Below are positions 31,350 to 42,574 of a stretch of DNA of 64,000 nt, one piece after another. Each line of letters starts with the position of its first letter. The first letter of the stretch is position 1. Origin of the DNA: Diploptera punctata (taxonomy: Eukaryota > Arthropoda > Insecta > Blattodea > Blaberidae); contig JASPKZ010004574.1 in the NCBI GenBank assembly GCA_030220185.1, forward strand, positions 124,001 to 188,000, given 5' to 3'. The notes under the pieces are model-generated. The model was given only the letters and a program-made list of their open reading frames with translations. It was not told the DNA's origin and made no database searches. The translations under genes and the position numbers were made by a program.

Positions 31350-31610
31350 GGCACAGATGAAATTTTTACGTCCACTCCTAGGTTTGACAAAAATGGACAA
31401 CAAATAAACAATATGCAATATGCAATACATTAAAAGTTCAAAATATAGTTGAAGAAATTGAGAATTATCAAAGCAATTGGTTACAACACGCCTCCAAAGA
31501 ATGGACTCATCTTGCTTTCCTAAATTAGCATTGCAGTATCAATCTAAAGGACATCAAGATAAAGGAAAACCAAAACTAAGATAAACTGACCAACCACATC
31601 TTGAGAACAA
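31350..31610 (+). mobile_element. LINE-B 3' fragment
   Basis: Reads AQMKFLRPLLGLTKMDNK and LALQYQSKGHQDKGKPKLR, matching the post-RT tail of LINE-B with stops. Confidence 0.6.
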
Positions 31611-31916
31611 CCTAAACCTGAATAAGTTCAAGATAATGATGGTGAAATATACCATCTCAGACATTTGCACAACTACATTTTTATGCACAATGTATAATGG
31701 CAAAGTTTTTATCACTGGTGGCAACAAACATGCCTCCAACCAATCAGAAAATTCTTCTTCTTCTTCTTCTTCTTCTTCTTCCCTTAGCTCTACAGTCCTC
31801 CAAGAACCTCTTTTATAAATCTGCCCATTCTTCTCTATTCCTAGCTTTCTGTTTCCTTCTTTTACCCTGAAGTTATCTTAAGTCTTCCTCAACCTTATCC
31901 AAACATCTTAGTTTCT

Positions 31917-32154
31917 TCATAGTTAAATATGGGAAATAACATTATGAAGTTCTTAATTCATAAATTAATGAGTTATTTTTTTACATCTTACCTCACATTT
32001 TATGTTTCCTTAAACACGGGAACTAGAACCGACATTATGAGTCATAATGTCGGTTGAAAATGAGAGAGATGGTTCTCTTGAAAACTAGTTCCCATGTTTA
32101 AGGAAACATAAAATATGAGGTAAGATGTAAAAAAAAAGACTCATTAATTTATGA
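31917..32154 (-). mobile_element. FB element with decayed hammerhead
   Basis: A 12-bp TSD, ATCTTAGTTTCT, lies at 31905-31916 and 32155-32166. Hairpin arms around 31990-32130. The ribozyme block at about 32050-32095 retains helix II (GAGAG/CTCTT) but the core reads TTGAAAA. A related copy is at 59725-59875. Confidence 0.8.
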
Positions 32155-32166
32155 ATCTTAGTTTCT

Positions 32167-32851
32167 GTCTTCCAACCTTTCTACTTCCTTCTAAAGTCCT
32201 TCTTGCACTTCTTTCCACAACATATAAAAAGGGGATCTGGCAAGAAAGTGTCAAGCCACATTTTCATGATTCTGAGATAAAGCAATTTGAATATTTGTTT
32301 AAATCCTCAAATAAGAGACGTTATTAAATTTTGATTATAGAGATGAAATGTGTTTTTCTAATATGTTTTTAATCAAATAGTAACATATATTATAAACTTT
32401 TTCATTTTTATATTCAAAAAGTTATATTTAAAAATATGTTGTTGTGTGGCTTGACACTATCTTGACCAAAAATTTCTCAAAATATGTGGAATAAATATTT
32501 TCAATATAAGTAAATGTTTAAATTAATTATATTAGCCCTATTTAATAAAAGGAAGTAATATATGTTCCACAAAATATAAACAATGCCCTAAAAATCCTAC
32601 TTCATATATTCCACCGTTTAAAAAAAAATTTGAATCAATAGTGAATAGTGTAAGATTATTATTAGTTGACCTATTTAATCAAATCAAATAACATGTTTCA
32701 CAAAAATTAAACAATGTCCTAAAATAAGTCTTCCACATCATTTACCAGATCATTATCAACATCATCTGGTATCAAGTTCAGGTAAAAGCCATGATATACT
32801 GGGGGGACATACTCCATCACATCTGTAAGTATGCTTATTTTTATCATAAGT
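32167..32851. other. AT-rich intron, no gene seen
   Basis: No coding signal. Two loosely similar stretches (32440-32600 and 32650-32730) suggest an old local duplication around CCTATTTAAT and CAATGTCCTAAAA-like blocks. Confidence 0.4.
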
Positions 32852-33051
32852 GGTCTTACAATTTTGTCCTGCGCCATAGCCAAGCGGTTAAGGTAGGAAG
32901 CCTTGGCGCAGAGCTACGGGACTTGCGCTGGTTCGAGTCTCCATGGGGGAAGAAATTTTCTCATGGTATTTCGGCCAGTATGGGACCGGTGCCCGTTCTC
33001 CGGGCGGGGACTACTTCAGGGAACCCATGCCAAAGGCTCAAACACAGGGAC

Positions 33052-33840
33052 ATGTTCCTAGGAACATGGAATGTTAGGACTTTATACAATAGCGGGGCAC
33101 TAGAGATATTAACGCGGGAATTGGATAAATCGCCCTTGGATATAGTTGCTTTACAGGAAGTTAGGTGGCCAGGAGAAGGTAGTCAGGAATCAGGAAGCTT
33201 TGCGTTATACTACGGGGGTGCAGAAAGACCTGCATTTGGAACGGGTTTTTTAGTCAGAAGGAGGATCCTATCCGCTATCCGAGATATTAAGTTTGTTAGT
33301 GATAGGATATCATACATAATTCTAAAGGGTAAACGACATGGTTTTATAATTGTAAATGTACATGCCCCCACAGAAGATAAAGATGACAAGATCAAGGATG
33401 AGTTCTATGAAGAATTAGAATTCTTATTTGATAGCCTTTCACGATATCATATGAAAATTGTCTTAGGAGATTTTAATGCAAAAGTGGGGCGGGAAGATAT
33501 ATTCAAACCAACAATAGGCAAATTCAGTCTTCATGAAGATAGTAACAACAATGGCGTTAGATTAGTCACATTTGCCACATCGAAGAATCTCATTGTTAAG
33601 GGCACAACATTTCAGCATAAGGATATTCATAAATACACCTGGACGTCCCCAGATGGAGAAACTCGGAACCAGATAGATCATGTATTAGTGGATAAACGCT
33701 GGCACAGTAGCATCATTGATGTTAGATCAGTTAGAGGGACAGACTGCAATTCAGATCATCATCTGGTCAGAGTGAAAATCAGACAACGGCTATCGCTTAT
33801 GAGAGGAACGAACGCTAATGATGATTCTGTAAAATATTAA
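33052..33840 (+). CDS. LINE-A APE-type endonuclease
   Basis: Uninterrupted 262-residue reading from ATG 33052. Blocks in order: LGTWNVRTLYN (N of the active site), VALQEVRWPG (catalytic Glu), IIVNVHAPTEDKDD, VLGDFNAKVGRE (Asp/Asn), TWTSPDGETRNQIDHVL, and CNSDHHLVRVKIR (terminal His). All catalytic motifs of the AP-endonuclease family are present, so this half of the LINE protein still looks intact. The ORF is open further upstream into the SINE (from 32791), but the start at 33052 is the first that lies within the LINE with conserved sequence. It nicks target DNA for target-primed reverse transcription. Confidence 0.85.
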   Translation: MFLGTWNVRTLYNSGALEILTRELDKSPLDIVALQEVRWPGEGSQESGSFALYYGGAERPAFGTGFLVRRRILSAIRDIKFVSDRISYIILKGKRHGFIIVNVHAPTEDKDDKIKDEFYEELEFLFDSLSRYHMKIVLGDFNAKVGREDIFKPTIGKFSLHEDSNNNGVRLVTFATSKNLIVKGTTFQHKDIHKYTWTSPDGETRNQIDHVLVDKRWHSSIIDVRSVRGTDCNSDHHLVRVKIRQRLSLMRGTNANDDSVKY

Positions 33841-33849
33841 TTAAAAAAC

Positions 33850-35986
33850 TTGAAAAATGATGAAATGCGACAAGAATACCAAATCAAAATTGCTAATAGA
33901 TTTGAAGTACTGGAATCTTCAGATGACAATGTGGCAAACGAAGAAGAAACTGATATAAATAAAGAATGGGAGGCTATAAGAGATACTATTAAATTGTCAG
34001 CATCAGAAAGCATTGGTTGTTTAAAAAAGAGGCAAAACAAGAAATGGTTTGATGAGGAATGTGTCGACATTGTAAAGAAAAGAAAGCTAGCAAAAATGAA
34101 ATGGTTACACACGAGCCAAATGAGGTAAATTTAGAGCAATTGGGTAGTGTTAGACGGGAAACCACAAGTTACTAAAGAGTAAAAAGAGGGAATATTTGAG
34201 AGAGAAGATTAATGATCTTGAAATGAATGCAAAAAATAGGAACATTAGAGAATTATATCAGGGAATTAGTATAGAGAAGAAAGGGTTTCAGGCTAGAACA
34301 AACATAATTCGGAATGAAAATGGGGATATGATTGCAGATTCTAGGAGTATATTAAATAGATGGAAAGGTTACTTTAATCAGCTATTAAATGTACATACAG
34401 AACAGGACATTGAGGAGGATAATTTACAGACAGCAGAAATGCTAGTCGCAGAGCCAAGTGCATTAGAGGTTGAAATGGCGATTGAAAAATTGAAGATGTA
34501 TAAAGCATCAGGTTCAGATGAGATCCCAGCAGAACTGATAAAATCAGGGGGAGAAAAATTGATGGACAAGATACGCTGGTTGCTTAGTAAGATTTGGGAA
34601 AAAGAAGCTCTTCCAGATGAATGGAAATAATCAATTATATTATCGTACCAATTTATAAGAAAGGAGATAAAACAGATTGCAACAACTACAGGGGCATCTC
34701 ATTACTTTCAACTTCGTACAAAATTCTAACAAATATATTAGTAAGCAGACTTACTCCCTATATTGATGACATTCTAGGAGATCATCAATGTGCATTTAGA
34801 AGAAACAGGTCTACAACAGATCAGATTTTCAGTTTAAGACAGATTTAGAGAAGAAATGGGAATATAATGGTACTGTACATCAACTATATGTAGACTTCAA
34901 AAAAGCATATGATTCAATTAAGAGGGAGAAGTTATATAGTATCCTGCTGGAGTTCGGAATTCCTGAAAAGTTAGTTAGACTTATACGAATGTGTCTAAAT
35001 GGCTCAAAGAGTAGGGTGCGTGTAGGCAAACAGTTTTCAGACACTTTTGAAATCCAGAATGGGTTGAAGCAAGGAGATGCACTATCTCCTTTACTATTTA
35101 ATTTTGTACTAGAGCATGCCATTAAATCTTTAGAGAATGAGGAAGGCTTACAACTCAATGGTATTAATAAGCTGTTAGTTTATGCTGATGATGTAGTACT
35201 ACTGGCCGATAGCGAGAAGATACTAACGGCCAACACGCACACACTATTGAGTAACACTAAGAAATTAGGAAATAAATATCAGTAAAACTAAATATATGGT
35301 CACACGTAGAATTTCAGTATATAATGGAAGTGGACAGCTAATGACAAATGAGGGAAATTTTGAGGAAGTGGCTGAATTCAAATACCTAGGAACAATAATC
35401 ACAAATAGGAATGAGATGCACAAAGAAATTAAACATAGGCTCAATTCTGGAAATGCATGCTATTATTATGCATTGCAGAGATTTTTGATGTCCCAACTCC
35501 TTTCAAAAAACGTTAAGCTGAAAATATATAAAACTGTTATTCTACCAGTTATATTATATGGATGCGAAAACCTGGACTCTTACTTTAAGGGAGGAAAGGA
35601 GATTACGAGTATTTGAGAATAAAGTTCTTAGGAAAATTTTTGGATCAAAGAGAGATGAACAGACAGGTGAATGGAGAAGACTACATAACAATGAACTACA
35701 TGGTCTTTATAGGAAGCCAGATGTAATAAGAACAGTTAAGTCTCATAGACTGCGATGGGCAGGACATGTTGCGCGTATGGGGAATGAAAGACGTGCATGG
35801 AAACTTCTTGTAGGAAAGCCAGATGGAAAACGCCCAGTTGGTAGACCAAGAATGAGGTGGGAGAACAACATTAACTATGATTTGAGGGAAGTAGATTATA
35901 CAGGGAATGATTGGAAAGCATTAGCTCAGGATAGGGATGTATGGAGAGCTTATGTCCGCGCGGCCATGAACCTTCGGGTTCGATAG
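33850..35986 (+). pseudogene. LINE-A reverse transcriptase and C terminus
   Basis: Six successive frames replace one ORF. 34621-34848: [20 protein letters not shown] and [17 protein letters not shown]. About 34885: YVDFKKAYDSIKREKLY. 34989-35285: GLKQGDALSPLLFNFVLE and LLVYADDVVLLADS, the catalytic YADD. 35296-35616: FKYLGTIITNRNEMHKEIKH. 35558-35986: RLRWAGHVARMGNERRAWK and RPVGRPRMRWENNI. Stop at 33840 separates it from the endonuclease. At least five frameshifts or stops make it nonfunctional. Confidence 0.88.
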
Positions 35987-36259
35987 TGCCAGTGAGTTAG
36001 TTAGTTAGTTATGGGACCGGTGCCCACCCAGCATCGTGAGGCAATTGGGTAGCTACAATAAGTAGCGGCTCCAGGTTGAGGAACCAGCTATAACGGCTGG
36101 GGGACTCGACATGCTAACCACATGTCACCCCTACACTGGCTGTTGATCATCTACCTCTGTGATTGACACATGTGGATGTGAAGGGCCAGCAGCCGGCTGG
36201 TAAAAGGGCAACTGCTGAAAAGTGGAAAGACCCTCAATCGGAATCGGTCTTACAATTTT

Positions 36260-36981
36260 CTGCTTTAGAGTCATGGTACTTGGGTTTCCTTTCTTTCTTG
36301 TAGAACCTCTTAAAGCTCCATATTCGTCCAGTTTCTTAATGCATTGACACTTGGTTTGTTATTTTCAAATCCTAAATATATAGCTTCTGAGAATCTGAGC
36401 TCCACACCACTAAAACATACTTTCTTATTAATATGAATTGGCCCACTTTTTAAAGCTGTTATATCGAAAAAATCAGTGCTTTCCATTTCAACTACATAAA
36501 ACTTGTGCTTACAGCTATAAGACTATTATTTCTCTCCAATTGGATAAATAGCATATATTGGGTTGTCCCTCTGATATTTTTCAATTCTAGCAACATCTCT
36601 ATCAGAGGGTAAGTATAGGATCCAGAAATTAGAAAATAATGTTCAAATTCTTCAAACTGCTTTGTGTGGATACATAATTGCAAAATGCCATTATATTCCA
36701 ATTCTTATTCTGACCCCACATTTGTCAGAAAAATATAACCAGTTTCTTTGAACAAATGCATTTAGGGTCGTATGAATGCATTAGACCATAAAAGTCGTTC
36801 TCAGCTTGTACTCTGCTGAGAAAGTTGCATCCAAAGACGTTTTTGCATACTCAAAAATCTGTTCATGTGATAATAATTGTCGAAATTCCTAAGCTACCTG
36901 ACGAGGTAACTTTGCAGAGAACAAATTGTGAGCAACCCGATAGGAACCAATGTACTTTGAAACCTTGCTGCTTTATCCAAG
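36260..36981. other. Intron without recognised gene
   Basis: No element or exon supported. Some stretches are open for 50-70 codons but show no protein signature. Confidence 0.4.
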
Positions 36982-37158
36982 ATGTCGGACCATGAAGACT
37001 TCAATCGTGTTTTCGGTATATGCGGAGAAGAGGAATTTGATAGAGTCTACCAAAGAATTCAACTGGAAGAACAGGAGAATCGGCGTAATATCGCGCGATG
37101 CAGATGTCGTCGTATACGGTTTTATTTGCGGGATGCAAGCATAAATGCATTCCTCTAG
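36982..37158 (+). other. Unidentified small ORF
   Basis: ATG-started 58-residue reading, MSDHEDFNRVFGICGEEEFD, then RVYQRIQLEEQENRRN and an Arg/Cys-rich stretch. It is acidic at first and basic later, and more GC-rich than its surroundings. It may be the N terminus of an unknown transposon protein or a captured exon. I do not recognise it. Confidence 0.25.
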
Positions 37159-37659
37159 CAGACGAAAATAACGGAAGTGGTTTTATCGCTGAGAATACTG
37201 GGTAATTTCTTGCCAATATTACGAAAAAAACTATTTTCATGCATGGCCAGTCAGTGACTCACTAATTTGAACTTTGCACGTTCTCACGGAAAACTCAGCT
37301 CACCAGAGACTAATGTATTTGCATGCGGCCCTTAGTTTCTATATATTTCAGGATGCAGCTTTGAATCTTATCGCTGCCATGTCCCGCAAATACTCTCATC
37401 TCATACAAGCATTTACAGAGTGTAAATGAATATACCACACAAATTTAAATATGTATAGAGAGAGAGGTATTATATAAACAAATTGAGATAATGAACAAAT
37501 GGTCTACGAATAATATGTCCATGTTATGATTCAATTTGTAAAATGATTGGCACGCCACTGAATATGTCAAATTAAAATGGAAATAATATAACATAGTGAC
37601 TGTAACTAGCAACATGTATGCACCTTTAGCTCAGTGGTTAATAGCAGACTTATTATGGA

Positions 37660-39770
37660 TGCATATGTAGGCCCTTGGAGGCCACGTTGGGTAAGGTTAG
37701 GGAAACGTTAGGCCCTCATAGGCCACTTTGGGTTAATATAGGCCCTTGGAGGTCATTTTTGGTCAGGTTACGCCCTCGGAGGCCACTTTGGGTAGGGTTA
37801 GGCCCTCGGAGGTGACTCTGGGTAAGGTTAGGCCCTCGAAGGCCACTTTGGGTCAGGTTAGACAATCGGAGGCCACGTTGGGTGAGGTTAGGCCCTCGTT
37901 GGCTTAACCTACAGGGCCCAGTTTGGCTTAGGTTAGGCCCTCGTCGGCCACTTTGGACTAGGTTTGGCCCTCGGGGCCACGTTTGGTTTACGTTTGATCC
38001 TCGGGGGCCACTTTGGTTTAGGTTCGGCCCTCGGAGGCCACTTTGGTTTAGGTTAGGGCATTGGGGGCCACTTGCGTGAGATTAGGCCATCGGGGGCCAC
38101 TTGGATTAGGTTAGACCCTCGGAGGCCACTAGTTGATAGGTTAGGCCTTCGGGACCACTTTGGGTTATGTTAGACACTCTGGGACCACTTTGGGTTATGT
38201 TAGACACTCTGGGACCACTTTGGGTTATGTTAGGCATTTTGGTGTTAGATTAGGCCTTTGAGGGCCACTTTGGGTTATATTAGGCCCTCGAGACCCTTCG
38301 GCTAGGTTAGGCCCTCGTCGGCGACTTTGGGCTATGTTTGGCCCTCAGGGCCACTTTGGTTTAGGTTTGACCCTTGAGACCACTTTGGTTTAGGTTAGGC
38401 CCTCAGGAGCCACTTGGGTTAGGTTAGGCCATCGGAGGCAACTTGGGTTAGGTTAGGCCCTCGGTGGCCACTTGGTATTAGGTTAGACCTTCAGGGGACA
38501 CTTGGGGTTAGGTTAGTTCCTCAGGGGACACTTTGGGTTAGGTTAGGCCCTTGGGGGCCACTTGTGTTAGGTTAGGCCTTCCGGGCCACTTGATGTTAGG
38601 TTAGGCCCTTGTGACCACTTTGGATTATGTTAGGTTAGGTTAAGTCAGGCTAGGTTAGTTTATGTTAGGTTAAGTGAGGTTAAGTTAGGTTAGGTTAAGT
38701 TAAGTGAAGTTAGGTTAGGTTAGGTGAGGTTATGTTAGATTAGATTAGGCGAGGATAGTTTAGAATTGGTGAGGTTAGGTTAGGTTAAGTTAAGTGGGGT
38801 TAGGTTAGGTTCGGTTAGGTTAAATGATGTCTGGTTAGATTAGGTCAGGTGAGGTTAGGTTAGGTGAAAGTACGTTAGGTTAGGTAAACTGAGGTTAAGT
38901 TAGTTTAAGTGAGGGCCACTTGGTGTTAGGTTAGGAGTTCTTGAACAATTTGGGTTGTGTTAGTCCCTCCGGGAGACCACTTTGGGTTAGGTTAGGCCCT
39001 CGGGGCCACTTTGGTTTAGGTTTTGCCCTCCAGGTCCACTTTTTGTTTAGATTAGGCCCTCGGGAGCCACTTCGGGGAGGATAGGCCATCGGGAGCACTT
39101 GGTTTGGTTAGGCCCTCGTAGGCCACTAATTGTTAGGTTAGGCCTTCGGGACCAATTTGGGTTTAAGTTAGGCCGTCAGGAACCACTTTGGGTTATGTTA
39201 GCTCCTCGAGGTCCACTTGGGTTAAGTTAGGCCTTAGGGGACCACTTGGTGTCAGATGAGTCCTTTGGGGCCTCTTTGGGTTATGTAAGGCCCTGGGGGG
39301 CCACTTCGGTTAGGTTAGGCCCTCGGGAACCACTTTGGGTTAGGTTAGATCCTCGAGGGCCACTTGGGTTGGTTTGGCTCTCGGGGGCAACTTGGGTTAG
39401 GTTAGGCCCTCATCAGTGACTTTGGGCTAGGTTTGGCTCTCGGGGCCACTTTGGTGTATGTTTGACTCTCGGGGCAACTTTGGTATAGGTTAGACCATCA
39501 GGGACAACTTCAGTTAGGTTAGGCCTTCAGATGCCATTTGGGCTAGATTAAGCCCTTGGGGGTCACTTGGTGTTACGTTAGACCTTTATGGGCCACTTGG
39601 ATTTAGGTTATTCCCTCAGGGCACTACTGGTTTTGTTAGGCCCTCATGGGCTACTTTGGGTTAGGTTAGGACCTCGGTGCCACTTGGGTTAGGTTAGGCC
39701 CTCAGGGTTATTTGGTGTTAGGTTAGGCCTTTGTGACAACTTTGGGTTATGTTAGGTTAGGTTAAGAGAG
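37660..39770 (+). repeat. Telomere-like satellite, TTAGG-rich
   Basis: About 60-70 degenerate units near 30 bp, GGTTAGGTTAGGCCCTCGG plus GGGCCACTTTG. A core at about 38615-38920 is composed almost purely of TTAGG variants (TTAGG, TAAGT, TGAGG). TTAGG is the ancestral arthropod telomere repeat. Short open frames here are repeat artefacts. Confidence 0.88.
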
Positions 39771-39774
39771 GATT

Positions 39775-40145
39775 AAATTTTGCTCGCCGGGAACTTCAAA
39801 ATTCATGGATCTATATTTGTTCTTCTGAATGTATATCATTTCCCAAACTGTTAATTCCAAAGGCTTCTCTAAATGTTTTAAAAGTTTAGTATTTCTTCTA
39901 GTTTTTGATTCTCCAGCAAACTATGAGCTGCAATTGCCAATTTTTCAATTTCACCATTTTTAATATTTATAAAGTATTCTTTTGTAGGAGTCTCTAAATT
40001 TCTTTTAGTTTTCCCTACATATGCTTTCCTGCAGTAATGACAACTAATTTGATAAATACTAGATTTTTTAGTGTCTGGGACATTATCCTTTTTATTAGTT
40101 ATTGTAATTTGACTGAAGATGAAGGTGAAATGACCTGAGGTGAGA
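39775..40145 (-). mobile_element. PLE endonuclease/tail fragment
   Basis: Minus reading has SGIYQISCHYCRKAYVGKTK and NIKNGEIEKLAIAAH. On the right a plus-oriented hammerhead relic (CTGAAGATGAAGG at about 40113) lost its GAAA half by deletion. Confidence 0.7.
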
Positions 40146-40164
40146 TATAAAAACTTTTTTTCCT

Positions 40165-40655
40165 TCTTCTTCTTCTTCCTTACAAGTATTAGGCCAAGGC
40201 CTGTTACGATCTTATAGAAAATTTTCCCTCCAGCGTTTCATAGGACGGCCCAGTGATCTTCGTCCTCTTGGTATATAATTATAAACAGCTTTGGGGATCC
40301 AATTTAAAATCATTCTTTCAAGCTCAGGGGTCCTCATCTATGGGATATGTGGATGGCGACCACAAGGTGCCCAAGCTGTGCAAAACATTTCTTCCACTTA
40401 CTTGTGTTTTGCACGCTTTTAATTTTACTATCTAACCTCTCTTGGTTAACTCTTGTTTTTTCGACCCCGACGCTATTAGGGCATCCGAGGGCTAGGGAGT
40501 CTTTCCTTTCTTCCAGTTCTTCTTTCTTTTATTTTCTTTTTTTCTCCAGAAAAGCCTGACCAGAGGCTATAAGATGGCAGCCCCATCACTGGTCTTGCCT
40601 TCCCTTGGCTAGCAACCAATCGAAGGGACTATTATTATGCTTTCAAGTCTTATAC
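40165..40655. repeat. Repeat R, second copy
   Basis: Inverted relative to 6119-6535. Flanked by TTTTTTTCC on each side (about 40157 and 40665), splitting a PLE end whose terminal motif resumes at about 40670-40705. Confidence 0.6.
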
Positions 40656-40789
40656 ATTTTTTTTCCAACTCATTCATAAATTGGAAATACCTCATAGTGT
40701 TGATTAAATTTCTACTCATTTGTTTTTCTATTGTTTTATAAACAATATTAAATAAATGAAATCAATGCATCTTAAGGATATATTGTCAA

Positions 40790-42490
40790 AATTAAGGACC
40801 CGAAATGGCAGATAATTTTTTGTACATGGTCTTGGTATGTCACAAATGCATCTCAGGGAAAATTTTCAATGTAGGCTTCAGCATGTAATGGTTGACAGTT
40901 CCCTTGAGAAGTGTTTATGGCTCATTTGCAACGTTTTTCTCAAGTTATGTTAACACAGCCAAGTGAATCAAGGCAGCATGCACAGCTGTACTAATTCCAG
41001 TTGTAATATAAACAAAGCACTTGTATGACAATTATAGCTTTGAGGCTGTAAGAGAATGTAGTTCTCTCTCTAACACTACAAATAAATAAAATAAAAATAT
41101 GTATTATCTAGCACGTGTCTACATAAGTTATATTCTTATGCATGTGCAATCTAGAATACTTTGGGTTTATATTTGAAGAGAAAAATTTTTGCCTAGACCG
41201 AGACTCGAACCCGGGACCCTTGGCTTTCCGGGCCAAGTGCTCTACCAACTGAGCTACCGAGGCGAGTTGCGATCTAGATGCAAATTTTTCTCTTATATAC
41301 GTTGTAATTCCCTTGTGCCAAATGCTTGAAACCTTTGCTTCTATCTTTGCAAATGGCAGCTTCTTAGTTAAGAAGACATTTATTGGGAATTTAACACTAC
41401 TTTATAAAGCCAGTAGGGCTTCTATTGACGTTTTTATTATTAATTTAACACTTCTCACTGAAGGATAAATTATATTTGAAGAGAAAAATTTTCACCTAGA
41501 CCGAGACTCAAACCCAGGACCCTTGGCTTTCCGGGCCAAATGCTCTACCAACTGACCTACCGAGGCGAGTTGCGATCTAGACGCAAATTTTTCTCTTATA
41601 TACGTTGTAATTCCCTCGTGCCAAATGCTTGAAATCTTTGCTTCTATCTTTGCAAATGGCAGCTTCTTAGTTAAGAAGACATTTATTGGGAATTTAACAC
41701 GACTTTATAAAGCCAGTAGGGCTTCTATTGACGTTTTTATTATTAATTTAACACTTCTCACTGAAGGATAAATTATATTTGAAGAGAAAAATGTTCGCCT
41801 AGACCGAGACTCGAACCCACGACCCTTGGCTTTCCGGGCCAAATGCTCTACCAACTGACCTACCGAGGCGAGTTGCGACCTATATGCAAATTTTTCTCTT
41901 ATATACATTGCAATTCCCTCGTATAATTTTCTTATATACGTTGTAATTACTTTGGGTTTGTTGTTTTAAAATGGCCGCTTGGTGTAGAATTCCTCCCTTG
42001 TATAACATACTGTTGAAGAACCCCATTTGAAAAGCTATGAGAGTACACAAATTGTTTTTAATGTTTTCAAACAGTTTACGTGACAAATACTCCCTACCAT
42101 TAGCCTTTGACGGATGTGGTGTGACAAAATAACAGGAAAATTTTACAGGTGAGTCTGCTTGGAGCATAAAATCTGCTTGAAATGAAATTGTAAATACCAG
42201 AATAAAACGCATAAATGTCATGCCTTAAAGCCCAGCTCCCATATATCGTTTTTCTGTCATAACCTCAATAAGAAATAGAGGGAATTCCCTAATTTATTGG
42301 TACCACCTTACATTTTATTCAGTCTCATTTCCCGTAAAATAAGATGTTTCTATTGAAGACAGTTCCATGCACAATTCAGTCATATGGTGGGTAAATGTAG
42401 CACCACGGCTCCCCCAATAGACGAAGTAATACCTTATGTAAGTTTGTTTACAGTACAACTGCAACTTAGCTCAGAATTAGTATAAAAAAC
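40790..42490 (+). repeat. Repeat X, longest copy, hosts tandem TT1
   Basis: Shares blocks with 46140-47230, 60930-61680, 63060-63285 and 11860-14860. Multi-copy and over 900 bp without the TT1 insert, yet with no readable transposase or RT. Class unknown. Confidence 0.5.
41169..41947 (-). mobile_element. TT1 retroposon, tandem multimer
   Basis: A 12-bp TSD, TACTTTGGGTTT, lies at 41157-41168 and 41948-41959. Three head-to-tail units with starts at 41169, 41473 and 41777 (304-bp period) each carry an antisense-strand tRNA-like segment (about 41190-41265, 41494-41570, 41799-41874). The last unit is truncated. One insertion event delivered the multimer. Confidence 0.88.
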
Positions 42491-42574
42491 TTGTGCTCTT
42501 TTCAGTCCCACAAAGGAGAAAACTTGTGACCAAGGCCCACTCTGCATAGTGAGGAAAAAAGTGATGGTTCCAGG

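Larger units (their letters stand above)
32995..36010 (+). mobile_element. LINE-A (RTE-like), near full length
   Basis: A 15-bp TSD, ATGGGACCGGTGCCC, lies at 32980-32994 and 36011-36025. About 3.0 kb, with APE-type endonuclease then RT, no RNase H, and a 3' end of TTAG repeats. This matches RTE-clade organisation. The 5' end agrees with the fragment at 9345-9442. Confidence 0.88.
32866..36245 (+). mobile_element. SINE-S (tRNA-headed) containing LINE-A
   Basis: Outer TSD GGTCTTACAATTTT at 32852-32865 and 36246-36259. The head has A-box-like TAGCCAAGCGG and B box GGTTCGAGTCT (32876-32945). The SINE resumes at 36026 after the LINE. Without the LINE it is about 350 bp. A diverged piece of the same SINE is at about 44240-44360. 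Confidence 0.87.

Noticed and set aside
32791..33051. N-terminal extension of the LINE-A endonuclease ORF
   Set aside because: The extension crosses the TSD into the SINE, so the frame is open by chance there.
37882..38079. 65-residue ORF rich in LGPR/PLW
   Set aside because: It is a direct translation of the GGCCCTCGG/TTAGG satellite unit, not a gene.
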